Origin: JAIVJN01 sp036732565
GTDB taxonomy: Bacteria; Acidobacteriota; Vicinamibacteria; Vicinamibacterales; UBA2999
Assembly (NCBI GenBank): GCA_036732565.1
Contig: DAINCF010000278.1
Location: 1-9,227, forward strand
Length of the DNA: 9,227 nt
Direction of reading: 5' to 3'
In this document: piece by piece, positions 1 to 5,551 of the stretch
Layout: each line of letters opens with the position of its first letter
How positions within the stretch are numbered: position 1 is the first letter of the stretch
The notes under the pieces: generated by a model
What the model was told of the DNA's origin: nothing
Database searches by the model: none
What the model saw: the letters and a program-made list of their open reading frames with translations, nothing else
Made by a program: the position numbers and the translations under genes

Positions 1-1040
1 ATCCACACGCCACCTGTCGTCGAGCCGACGGCGAGCGTGCGGCCGTCGGCATCGACGTCGAGGCCGTGTCGGTAGACGAGATCGTACGACGGTGACGGCA
101 GGCCGTTGCCGAGCACGTCGAACGTCCGCCCGCCGTCGCGGGTTCGCGAGACCACGAGCGTCGCATCCACGGGCACGCGGCGGTCGTCCTTGACGGCCGG
201 CACGAACCACGCTGTGTCGGGATCGCGAGGATGCACCGCGACCGCGAAGCCGAAGCTGGAGGGCCGTGCGGCGTCCACTTCGTGCCATTGCTTGCCACCG
301 TCGCGCGTGCGGAACACGCCGTTGTGGTGTTGCGACCAGAGCGCGTCGGGCGCCGACGCGCAGTGCACGACGCGATGCGGATCCTGAATGTTCGGGTTCT
401 CGCGCTGCTCTGGAGGCATGTAGACCGCGAACATCCCGCGGCTCCGGTTCTCCCACGACTCGCCCTCGTCCGCGCTGTGCCACACGCCACCACAGGAGAC
501 ACCGACGGTGATCCGGCGCGGATCGCGCGGATCGACCGCGATCGAGTGGATGCCGGGCTGATCGTAACCGCCGCCGAACCACTCCTTGCGCTCGGGACGA
601 TCCCACAGCGTCCGCACGGGCTCCCAGGTCTGGGCCTGATCGGTGGATCGGAACAACGCCCCGGGAATCGTGCCCGCCCACAACGTTCGTTCGCCGCCAG
701 CCTCGAGCGACCAGACCAACTGGAGCGCCGGCGTGGCCGGCTCGCGAACCGCCCCTGCGGGAGCCCCCTCACCTTTCGCAGGCTCGGCAGGCGCGGCGAA
801 CTCGTATGACGGCACACCCCGCTCCTCCCACGTGCGACCGCGATCGACGGATCGATGCAGCTTCGCGCCGAAGTGCCCGAGGCTCAGCACCGCGTAGACG
901 CTGCCATCGCGTGGATCGTCGAGCAGCATCGGCACCGGCTCGCCGAGAAACGATGGTTCGCCCACTGACCAGCCGCCGTTGGCGCTGGTCGCCGCGAACA
1001 GCCCCTTGCGCGTGCCGATCCACAGCGTCTTCTTGTCCAT
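1..1040 (-). CDS. BNR/Asp-box beta-propeller protein (exo-alpha-sialidase-like), C-terminus beyond window
   Basis: I translated the reverse strand from the ATG at 1040 to the left edge and found 346 codons with no stop; the stop lies outside the window. Five Asp-box-type repeats (S/R-x-D-x-G-x-T/S/Q-W/F) are visible: RSVDRGRTW (residues 63-71), RSTDQAQTW (131-139), HSADEGESW (188-196), RTRDGGKQW (244-252) and SRTRDGGRTF (298-307). Short beta-strand segments such as LWIGTRKGLF (6-15), LWAGTIPGALF and VDPRDPRRITVG lie between them, the pattern of a BNR/YCF48/sortilin-type propeller. The N-terminus (MDKKTLWIGT) is not a signal peptide, so a cytoplasmic location is likely. Database annotation usually calls such proteins exo-alpha-sialidase or WD40/YVTN/BNR-like, but Asp-boxes are structural and do not show sialidase activity; I do not claim that activity. 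Start choice: its ATG shares one base with the stop of the upstream MoaD-like gene, suggesting translational coupling. The family is often about 360-380 residues, so little may be missing. Confidence 0.88.
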   Translation of the reverse strand, partial: MDKKTLWIGTRKGLFAATSANGGWSVGEPSFLGEPVPMLLDDPRDGSVYAVLSLGHFGAKLHRSVDRGRTWEERGVPSYEFAAPAEPAKGEGAPAGAVREPATPALQLVWSLEAGGERTLWAGTIPGALFRSTDQAQTWEPVRTLWDRPERKEWFGGGYDQPGIHSIAVDPRDPRRITVGVSCGGVWHSADEGESWENRSRGMFAVYMPPEQRENPNIQDPHRVVHCASAPDALWSQHHNGVFRTRDGGKQWHEVDAARPSSFGFAVAVHPRDPDTAWFVPAVKDDRRVPVDATLVVSRTRDGGRTFDVLGNGLPSPSYDLVYRHGLDVDADGRTLAVGSTTGGVW

Positions 1041-1309
1041 CACCCACCAGAGAGCGCCTGCAGGACGAAGACCTCGCCATCGGCGGGCACCGGATCGCTC
1101 AGGCGCTCGCGATCGGAGACCAGTTGGCCGTTGACGAACACGTTGACGTGCCGACGGAGGCGGCCGTGCTCGTCGAGCACGTAGCGTCCAAGGCGTGGAT
1201 TGCGGTGGAACACCGAGGCGAGCACGGTCGACACGCACTCTCCGTCGACATGCACGGCCGGCACATCGAGAAATCGCTCGAGCTGCGGCGTAAAGACCAC
1301 CCGAGGCAT
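1040..1309 (-). CDS. MoaD/ThiS-family small sulfur-carrier (ubiquitin-fold) protein
   Basis: An 89-residue protein starting MPRVVFTPQL and ending exactly in LQALSGG. MoaD/ThiS carriers are beta-grasp proteins whose C-terminal Gly-Gly is adenylated by an E1-like enzyme and turned into a thiocarboxylate for sulfur transfer; some prokaryotic relatives act as protein tags. Visible hallmarks are HVNVFVNG (residues 54-61), DGEVFVLQALSGG (77-89) and the terminal Gly88-Gly89 with nothing after it, so no processing is needed. The frame is open upstream to an ATG at 1417, but that extension (rich in Arg and Pro) matches nothing in the family and would overlap the divergent gene at 1390, so I chose 1309. 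No strong Shine-Dalgarno precedes 1309; a short inverted repeat ends three bases before the ATG. No moaE, moeB, thiF or thiG gene lies in the window. The next gene is a propeller protein whose start overlaps this stop, so its true partner may be that protein rather than cofactor synthesis. Confidence 0.88.
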   Translation of the reverse strand: MPRVVFTPQLERFLDVPAVHVDGECVSTVLASVFHRNPRLGRYVLDEHGRLRRHVNVFVNGQLVSDRERLSDPVPADGEVFVLQALSGG

Positions 1310-1312
1310 GGC

Positions 1313-1330
1313 AGGATCGGAATCGATCCT
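1313..1330 (-). promoter_or_regulatory. Inverted repeat immediately upstream of the MoaD-like start codon
   Basis: A perfect 7-bp inverted repeat, AGGATCG / CGATCCT, is separated by 4 nt and ends three bases before the ATG at 1309. In the minus-strand transcript it would form a small hairpin, and its 5' arm contains the only AGGA-like sequence close to the start, about 18-21 nt upstream. It could be an operator in the 80-bp divergent promoter region (1310-1389) or a translation-modulating hairpin. The palindrome is seen directly; its function is inference. I see no convincing -35/-10 pair in the gap. Confidence 0.35.
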
Positions 1331-1371
1331 ACACGTACTGACTGGACCTTCGCCAAGACGAAATCGGATCC

Positions 1372-1378
1372 GGAAGGG
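1372..1378 (+). promoter_or_regulatory. Ribosome binding site for the first membrane gene
   Basis: GGAAGGG lies 11 nt upstream of the ATG at 1390. It supports that start over other in-frame codons. Confidence 0.55.
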
Positions 1379-1389
1379 ACACACCTTCG

Positions 1390-1866
1390 ATGGAGTTTCT
1401 CGCCTGGCTCGAAGCAAGCGCGCTCGCCACCTGGATCCGCGAGTCGGGGTCGCTCTTCGCGTACCCGCTGATCACCACGCTGCACACCGTCGGCCTGAGC
1501 ATCCTCGTCGGCGTCAACGCGGTCATCGATCTGCGCCTGCTCGGCGTCGCGCCGGCGCTGCCGCTCGCGCCGCTCGCGCCGCTGTTTCGTGTGATGTGGA
1601 TCGGCTTCGCCATCAACGCGCTCTCGGGGGTGGGGCTGTTCATGGCCGACGCGCCGGTCAAGGCACTGCAGGTCATCTTCTGGATCAAACTGGCCTGCGT
1701 CGCGCTCGGGGTCATCACCATCGAGCTGATGCGCACGCAGGTCTTCGGGGATCCGCGGCAGGTGCAGACGGGCGTCGTCTCCGCTCGCGGCAAACGGTTG
1801 GCGGTCGCGTCACTCGTGCTCTGGACCGGCGCGATCACGGCCGGACGATTGATCGCGTACTTGTAA
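1390..1866 (+). CDS. Four-helix integral membrane protein, DUF6644-like (first of tandem paralogues)
   Basis: A 158-residue hydrophobic protein with about four predicted membrane helices: roughly 22-46, 66-86, 92-114 and 137-157. It has no signal peptide and should sit in the inner membrane. Characteristic core features are LHTVGLSILVG (31-41), DLRLLG (47-52), GFAIN (72-76) and FWIKLA (97-102). These resemble small uncharacterised membrane proteins often labelled DUF6644 or simply hypothetical; I recognise the pattern but cannot confirm the family. The next gene encodes a paralogue that aligns without gaps through residues 30-106, with about 30 identities including His32, Asp47, Arg49, Asn76, Asp87 and Lys100. 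A polar His in the first helix and a Lys in the third suggest a ligand or cofactor site, but this is inference. It starts 80 bp from the divergent MoaD-like gene and is followed after 90 bp by its paralogue, probably in one transcript. Function unknown. Confidence 0.88.
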   Translation: MEFLAWLEASALATWIRESGSLFAYPLITTLHTVGLSILVGVNAVIDLRLLGVAPALPLAPLAPLFRVMWIGFAINALSGVGLFMADAPVKALQVIFWIKLACVALGVITIELMRTQVFGDPRQVQTGVVSARGKRLAVASLVLWTGAITAGRLIAYL

Positions 1867-1880
1867 CGACGTCGACTCGG

Positions 1881-1901
1881 GGCTCGAGGCTCGAGGCTTG
1901 A
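1881..1901 (+). repeat. Three-copy 7-bp tandem repeat (GGCTCGA)
   Basis: Two perfect copies of GGCTCGA are followed by one with a single change (GGCTTGA), in the 90-bp gap between the two membrane paralogues. The adjacent copies overlap in CTCGAG palindromes. This looks like a small intergenic repeat; I have no evidence for a function. It separates the first stop (1866) from the ribosome binding site of the next gene. Confidence 0.6.
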
Positions 1902-1942
1902 AACGCCACACGCCCCAAGACGCAGGTCTCACGTCGATGGGC

Positions 1943-1950
1943 GGAAGGGT
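1943..1950 (+). promoter_or_regulatory. Ribosome binding site for the second membrane gene
   Basis: GGAAGGGT lies 6 nt upstream of the ATG at 1957 and fixes that start. It is nearly the same sequence as the site before the first paralogue (GGAAGGGA), so the leader may have been duplicated with the gene. Confidence 0.6.
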
Positions 1951-1956
1951 TGGGCG

Positions 1957-2448
1957 ATGTTGAACTCGTTTGCCGTGTGGCTGAACGGCACCGGCCTCTC
2001 GTGGTTCGTCACCCACTACCCGTGGGTGTGGCCGGCGGCCGAGACGCTGCACTTCGTCGGGCTGTCGCTGCTGGTCGGGATTGCCGGCGTGTTCGACCTG
2101 CGCCTCATCGGCTTCTTCAAGGCCATCCCGGTGGGCGCGCTGCACAGGATGATGCGCTGGGCGATCGTTGGCTTCGCCATCAACCTCCTCACCGGCGTCC
2201 TGTTCTTCGCCGGCGATCCGTTCCAGTACATCGACAACGTCGCATTCCACTACAAGATGCTGTTCGTGGCGCTCGCCGGCGCCAATGCGATGCTGTTCGA
2301 ATTCCTGATCTCTCCCCGCGCGCTCGCCGCCGGCCCAGATGAAAACGTCCCACCCCTCGCCCGCGTCCTCGGCGCCGCCTCACTGCTCTCGTGGCTGGCG
2401 GTGCTCTACTGCGGACGCATGCTGGCGTTCGTCGGTGACGGCGTCTAG
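1957..2448 (+). CDS. Four-helix integral membrane protein, DUF6644-like (second of tandem paralogues)
   Basis: A 163-residue membrane protein with about four helices: roughly 23-50, 66-86, 95-118 and 135-159. It matches the preceding gene position for position (LHFVGLSLLVG 31-41, DLRLIG 47-52, GFAIN 72-76, Lys100), so it is a diverged tandem duplicate. It differs in having more histidines: His20 and His32 near the first helix, His63 in the loop before the second, and His98 in the third (FHYKML), where the first paralogue has Trp98. Extra histidines in or near helices are compatible with haem or metal binding, but no motif proves it. The start is set by a strong ribosome binding site 6 nt upstream. 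The TAG stop is the first three bases of a large palindrome shared with the convergent peptidase gene. Function unknown; the two paralogues may form a heterodimer. Confidence 0.88.
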   Translation: MLNSFAVWLNGTGLSWFVTHYPWVWPAAETLHFVGLSLLVGIAGVFDLRLIGFFKAIPVGALHRMMRWAIVGFAINLLTGVLFFAGDPFQYIDNVAFHYKMLFVALAGANAMLFEFLISPRALAAGPDENVPPLARVLGAASLLSWLAVLYCGRMLAFVGDGV

Positions 2449-2529
2449 GCCTCGCGCCTTCGGCGCGAAGCGCCGCCTTCGCGCGAGCGGAGCGAGCGCG
2501 CCTTCCGAGCGGCGTAGCCGCGAGGCCTA
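2446..2529. repeat. Composite palindrome between convergent genes, likely bidirectional terminator or REP-like element
   Basis: An 84-bp segment is bounded by a perfect 11-bp inverted repeat: TAGGCCTCGCG (2446-2456) and CGCGAGGCCTA (2519-2529). The outermost TAG on each strand is the stop codon of the flanking gene, the membrane protein on plus and the peptidase on minus. Inside are further perfect stems: GCGCGAAG / CTTCGCGC (2463-2470 with 2477-2484, 6-nt loop), alternatively GCGCC / GGCGC (2454-2458 with 2462-2466), then GCGCG / CGCGC (2481-2485 with 2497-2501) and GCGGC / GCCGC (2509-2513 with 2517-2521). CGCCTTC occurs three times, starting at 2455, 2474 and 2499. There is no U-tract, so it is not a textbook intrinsic terminator, but the strong symmetric structure at a convergent junction fits a bidirectional transcription stop or mRNA-end stabiliser. 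Confidence 0.7.
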
Positions 2530-5457
2530 CCGTCTAAGGGATTGTCCCTCCTGGCTCGTCGTCTCCTTGGTCGCCTTCTGCATCTTCAACCGCTTGATCT
2601 CTCGTTCTCGTTCGAGATGGCTCGTGCCCTCCGTCATCCATTTCTGGGCAGGCGCGCCGGCGAGGTAGTGATCGAACCACTCGAAGATGCGGCGCTGGTA
2701 GTCCGTCTGGTTGGGCTTCTTTCGCAGCCCGTGATCTTCGCCGTTGTAGACGAGCATCACTACTTGCTTCCCGGCCCGCCGTGCGATGTTGTAGAGCTCG
2801 ACGCCTTGATGCCAGTGCACCGTGCCGTCGTTGTCGCCGAACATGACCAGGAGCGGCGTCTTCATCGTATTGACGCCGAAGACGGCGGAGTTGCGGATGT
2901 AGGCCGGCAGATCGTCCCAGAGCGGCACTTCCATCCGCTGCTGGCCGGTTTCGATGTGGTCGGTCTCGGCGATGCCGCTGCTCCAGTGGTGATTGCCGTA
3001 GTTGCTCACGAGATCGGTAATGGGCGCACCGGCCACGCCAGCGGCAAACGTCGTGGTGTGCGTGGCGAGGAAGACGGTATCGAATCCACCCCACGAGTGA
3101 CCGATGATGCCGACCTTCCCGGCATCCACCATTCCCGTCTTCACGACCTGCTGCACGGCGGGCAGCACGCACTCCGACACTGACAGACCGGGCTCGCGCG
3201 GCCGGAACACGATGTCCGGCTCGAAGTGGAAGTAGCCGCGGTTGGTGAACGCCGAGACGTTGTAGTACTGACGCTCCGACGGCACGGAGAAGGTGTGCAG
3301 CGTATCCGAGCGCTTCTCGTACATGTAGACGACCATTGGGTACTTGCGCCCCGCCTGGTAGTTGGCGGGATAGTGCAACACCCCCTGCAGCCGCTCGCCG
3401 CGCTGGCTGCGGAACTCCACCACCTCGGCACGGCCCCACGCATAGTCGCTCATGAAGGCATTCGTGGTGGTCGCCTGGCGCGCATCCGCGAGGCCCGCGC
3501 CGCCGACGAAGTAGTCGGGCGAGTCCGTGAACGACTGCGCGACGTACGCATACACGTCGGCGCTCTTCGCCTTCGTCAGCCCGTCGACACGCTGGTCCGC
3601 CCACACGAGTCGATCGACCACCGGCGAGGCGCCGTCGAGCCGCAGGCGCGCGAAGCCGGACCTCTTGGACCACGTGCCGAAGAGCGACAGCGCCAGCGGC
3701 TTGGTGCGATCGACGGCGTCTTCGTCGGCATCGAGCCTCATGTAGCGATGTCGCACCTGCTCCATCGCGCCGTTGGTCAGGCGCGTCGCCCGCGAGCCGT
3801 CGACGCGTATCTCCCAGATATCCAGTTCGTCGTAGAGCAGAACGCTCTCGTCACCCATCGTCCATCCCGCGACGCCAAACGCCGGCTTCTGCTTGACCGT
3901 GGCGTCAGACGCCCGATCGATGAACGACGTCGCGGCCGCCTTGGTGATGTTGACGTGCGCTCCGGTCGTGAGGTCCACCGTCCAGTAGTGATCGTCCAGG
4001 AGGTACAGCACGTAGCGCCCCTGCGGGCTGGTTCTGACGTACTGATCCTCGATGCGGGTTTTGATCGGCGTGCGATTGCCGGTGCGGAGGTCGACCACGC
4101 TGACGTCGGCGTAGACGCGTCCGATGCTGCGCTCCATGGCGTAGACACCGGCATCGACCAGGAGCGCGCGCTCGTCGCGCTTGAACGGCGTGACCACTTC
4201 ATCGAGAGTCCGTGCGATTGGCACGAGCCGTCGATCGGCGAGGCGCCACGCCGCCAGCATGCTGCGACGTCGATCGGTCTTGGCCTGCAGCTTTTGCTTC
4301 GGCATCACGATCGCGTCCTTCGGGTGCCACACCTCGACCGCGACCTCTTCATCGTCTGTCTCGGACTTGCCTTGAGGTGAGCCGTCACCGATCGTGTCAG
4401 GCCATGTCGCCAGCCCGAGAAACACGATGGCTCCATCGTCCGACCACGACGGCGCGCGGGACGACATGATGCGCTGGCCGGAGGGGAACGCGCTGTCGTT
4501 GGCGGCGACGTACTCCTGGCGCTCGCCCCCGCGCGAGAGGCCCGTCCACGCGATGACCACGTTCGATGGACCGTCCTTCGACTCCAGCGTCACCGAGCGC
4601 AGCACCGCGAGGTCGTCCGCGTCCTTTCTCCACGCCAGACCGGAATAGGTGGAGGAAGACGAGTCCAGGACGCGAAGTTGACCCGACGAACCGTCGAACA
4701 GCTGCACGCCGCTCCCACTCCCGCCCTCCACGGTGACGGCGAGCGCCAGCAGGGACCCCTTCGACTGCCATGCGAACTGTGAGACGTTGCCGATGCTCAA
4801 GTCGGTCCCGGACGCCAGTGTCCGAATCACTAACGTCGCGCCCACCGGTGTCTCGTCGGCGGCATCGCTGCTCGCCGCTGGTGCGTCGGGCTTGGTCGGC
4901 GGATACCGTCGCATGGCGACATGGGTGCCCGTCGCGCTGAAGGTAAACGCCTCGACGCCTTCGACCGTCGTGCTTTCACCGCTGACCAGCTTCGTGAGCC
5001 GCAGGTTCTTGTGCACCGGCTTCTTCGCCTTCTTGAGCGCAGCCTCTTCGCTCTCCGAGAAGCCGATGAGCTCCGCCAACCACTGCGAGTCGGAAGAGAA
5101 CACCGGCTGCTCGCCAAACGCCAGTGGAGTCGTCTTCGACGACTGCAGATCCGTGACGCGCAGCTCGCGCTGCCCGTCGCTGCGCGTGATGCCGTAGACG
5201 AGCCATCGGCCGTCGGGCGAGAGGGGCTGCGATTGAGTCGCCAGCGTCTCCCAGCGCCCGTACTCGGTGGGCGCCAACACCGGCTTCTGCTGGGCTGACG
5301 CGGTTGACGTCAACGCCGCCACGATCGCGGCAACTAATGGAGCGTATCGACGAAAGGTGAAGTCGCCAACACGGTCGCTCGGCGCAGTTTTCGGGCCCGT
5401 TCCTACGGAACGGACCGCATGAAAATCAAACGTACGTCCCACGAGTGCGTAGCGCAT
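2527..5457 (-). CDS. Secreted S9-family (prolyl oligopeptidase) serine peptidase
   Basis: A 976-residue protein of the prolyl oligopeptidase family, which cleaves short peptides with a serine protease triad. Numbering from the ATG at 5457: a signal peptide ends about residue 55 (RRY, hydrophobic run 39-49, then STASA before QQ), so it is exported. Residues about 60-670 form a propeller-type domain with PD40-like strands (SPDGRWLVYGI, WSDDGAIVFLGL, SPQGRYVLYLLDD). From about 678 to 936 comes the alpha/beta-hydrolase domain. The nucleophile is Ser788 in GHSWGG, with Asp877 in DGTV and His909 in EDHGL; spacings of 89 and 32 are normal for S9. A charged tail rich in Lys, Arg and Glu follows (about 938-976). 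The frame is open to ATGs at 5529 and 5517; I chose 5457 because AGAGG lies 8 nt upstream. Even so, about 32 residues precede the signal core, unusually long. It is convergent with the membrane pair and divergent from phosphoenolpyruvate carboxylase. Confidence 0.93.
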   Translation of the reverse strand: MRYALVGRTFDFHAVRSVGTGPKTAPSDRVGDFTFRRYAPLVAAIVAALTSTASAQQKPVLAPTEYGRWETLATQSQPLSPDGRWLVYGITRSDGQRELRVTDLQSSKTTPLAFGEQPVFSSDSQWLAELIGFSESEEAALKKAKKPVHKNLRLTKLVSGESTTVEGVEAFTFSATGTHVAMRRYPPTKPDAPAASSDAADETPVGATLVIRTLASGTDLSIGNVSQFAWQSKGSLLALAVTVEGGSGSGVQLFDGSSGQLRVLDSSSSTYSGLAWRKDADDLAVLRSVTLESKDGPSNVVIAWTGLSRGGERQEYVAANDSAFPSGQRIMSSRAPSWSDDGAIVFLGLATWPDTIGDGSPQGKSETDDEEVAVEVWHPKDAIVMPKQKLQAKTDRRRSMLAAWRLADRRLVPIARTLDEVVTPFKRDERALLVDAGVYAMERSIGRVYADVSVVDLRTGNRTPIKTRIEDQYVRTSPQGRYVLYLLDDHYWTVDLTTGAHVNITKAAATSFIDRASDATVKQKPAFGVAGWTMGDESVLLYDELDIWEIRVDGSRATRLTNGAMEQVRHRYMRLDADEDAVDRTKPLALSLFGTWSKRSGFARLRLDGASPVVDRLVWADQRVDGLTKAKSADVYAYVAQSFTDSPDYFVGGAGLADARQATTTNAFMSDYAWGRAEVVEFRSQRGERLQGVLHYPANYQAGRKYPMVVYMYEKRSDTLHTFSVPSERQYYNVSAFTNRGYFHFEPDIVFRPREPGLSVSECVLPAVQQVVKTGMVDAGKVGIIGHSWGGFDTVFLATHTTTFAAGVAGAPITDLVSNYGNHHWSSGIAETDHIETGQQRMEVPLWDDLPAYIRNSAVFGVNTMKTPLLVMFGDNDGTVHWHQGVELYNIARRAGKQVVMLVYNGEDHGLRKKPNQTDYQRRIFEWFDHYLAGAPAQKWMTEGTSHLEREREIKRLKMQKATKETTSQEGQSLRR

Positions 5458-5551
5458 CGGTCGTGCCTCTACCTCTCTCAATTCCGAACCGAAGGCGATC
5501 GTATCTGAATTCAGCATGTCACTGCGCACTCGCTTCCAGTAGTGTGATGAG
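5458..5551. promoter_or_regulatory. Divergent promoter region between peptidase and phosphoenolpyruvate carboxylase genes
   Basis: This 94-bp gap must hold the promoters of both divergent genes if the chosen starts are right. It contains a perfect 10-bp palindrome, CTGAATTCAG (5505-5514), roughly central, and is more AT-rich than its surroundings. I could not find a convincing -35/-10 pair at standard spacing on either strand, so promoter positions are not assigned. A shared operator at the palindrome is possible but unproven. Confidence 0.4.
5466..5470 (-). promoter_or_regulatory. Ribosome binding site deciding the peptidase start
   Basis: On the minus strand AGAGG, within a GA-rich run (GAGAGAGG lies just upstream, 5479-5472), sits 8 nt before the ATG at 5457. 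No comparable site precedes the in-frame ATGs at 5517 and 5529. Confidence 0.5.

Noticed and set aside
1040..1417. A longer 125-residue start for the MoaD-like protein at 1417
   Set aside because: The added 36 residues look unlike the family and would overlap the start of the divergent membrane gene; the ATG at 1309 gives a normal-length carrier.
231..1471. Plus-strand open frames of 192 and 221 codons (231-809 and 806-1471)
   Set aside because: They are antisense to the propeller and MoaD-like genes, whose reverse-strand translation shows clear Asp-boxes and a Gly-Gly terminus.
3226..4380. A 384-codon plus-strand open frame inside the peptidase gene
   Set aside because: Antisense to the peptidase propeller domain; low-complexity composition and no domain features.
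5466..5525. A possible minus-strand promoter with GTGACA and TACGAT
   Set aside because: Spacing between the two boxes is only about 13 nt, too short for a sigma-70 promoter.
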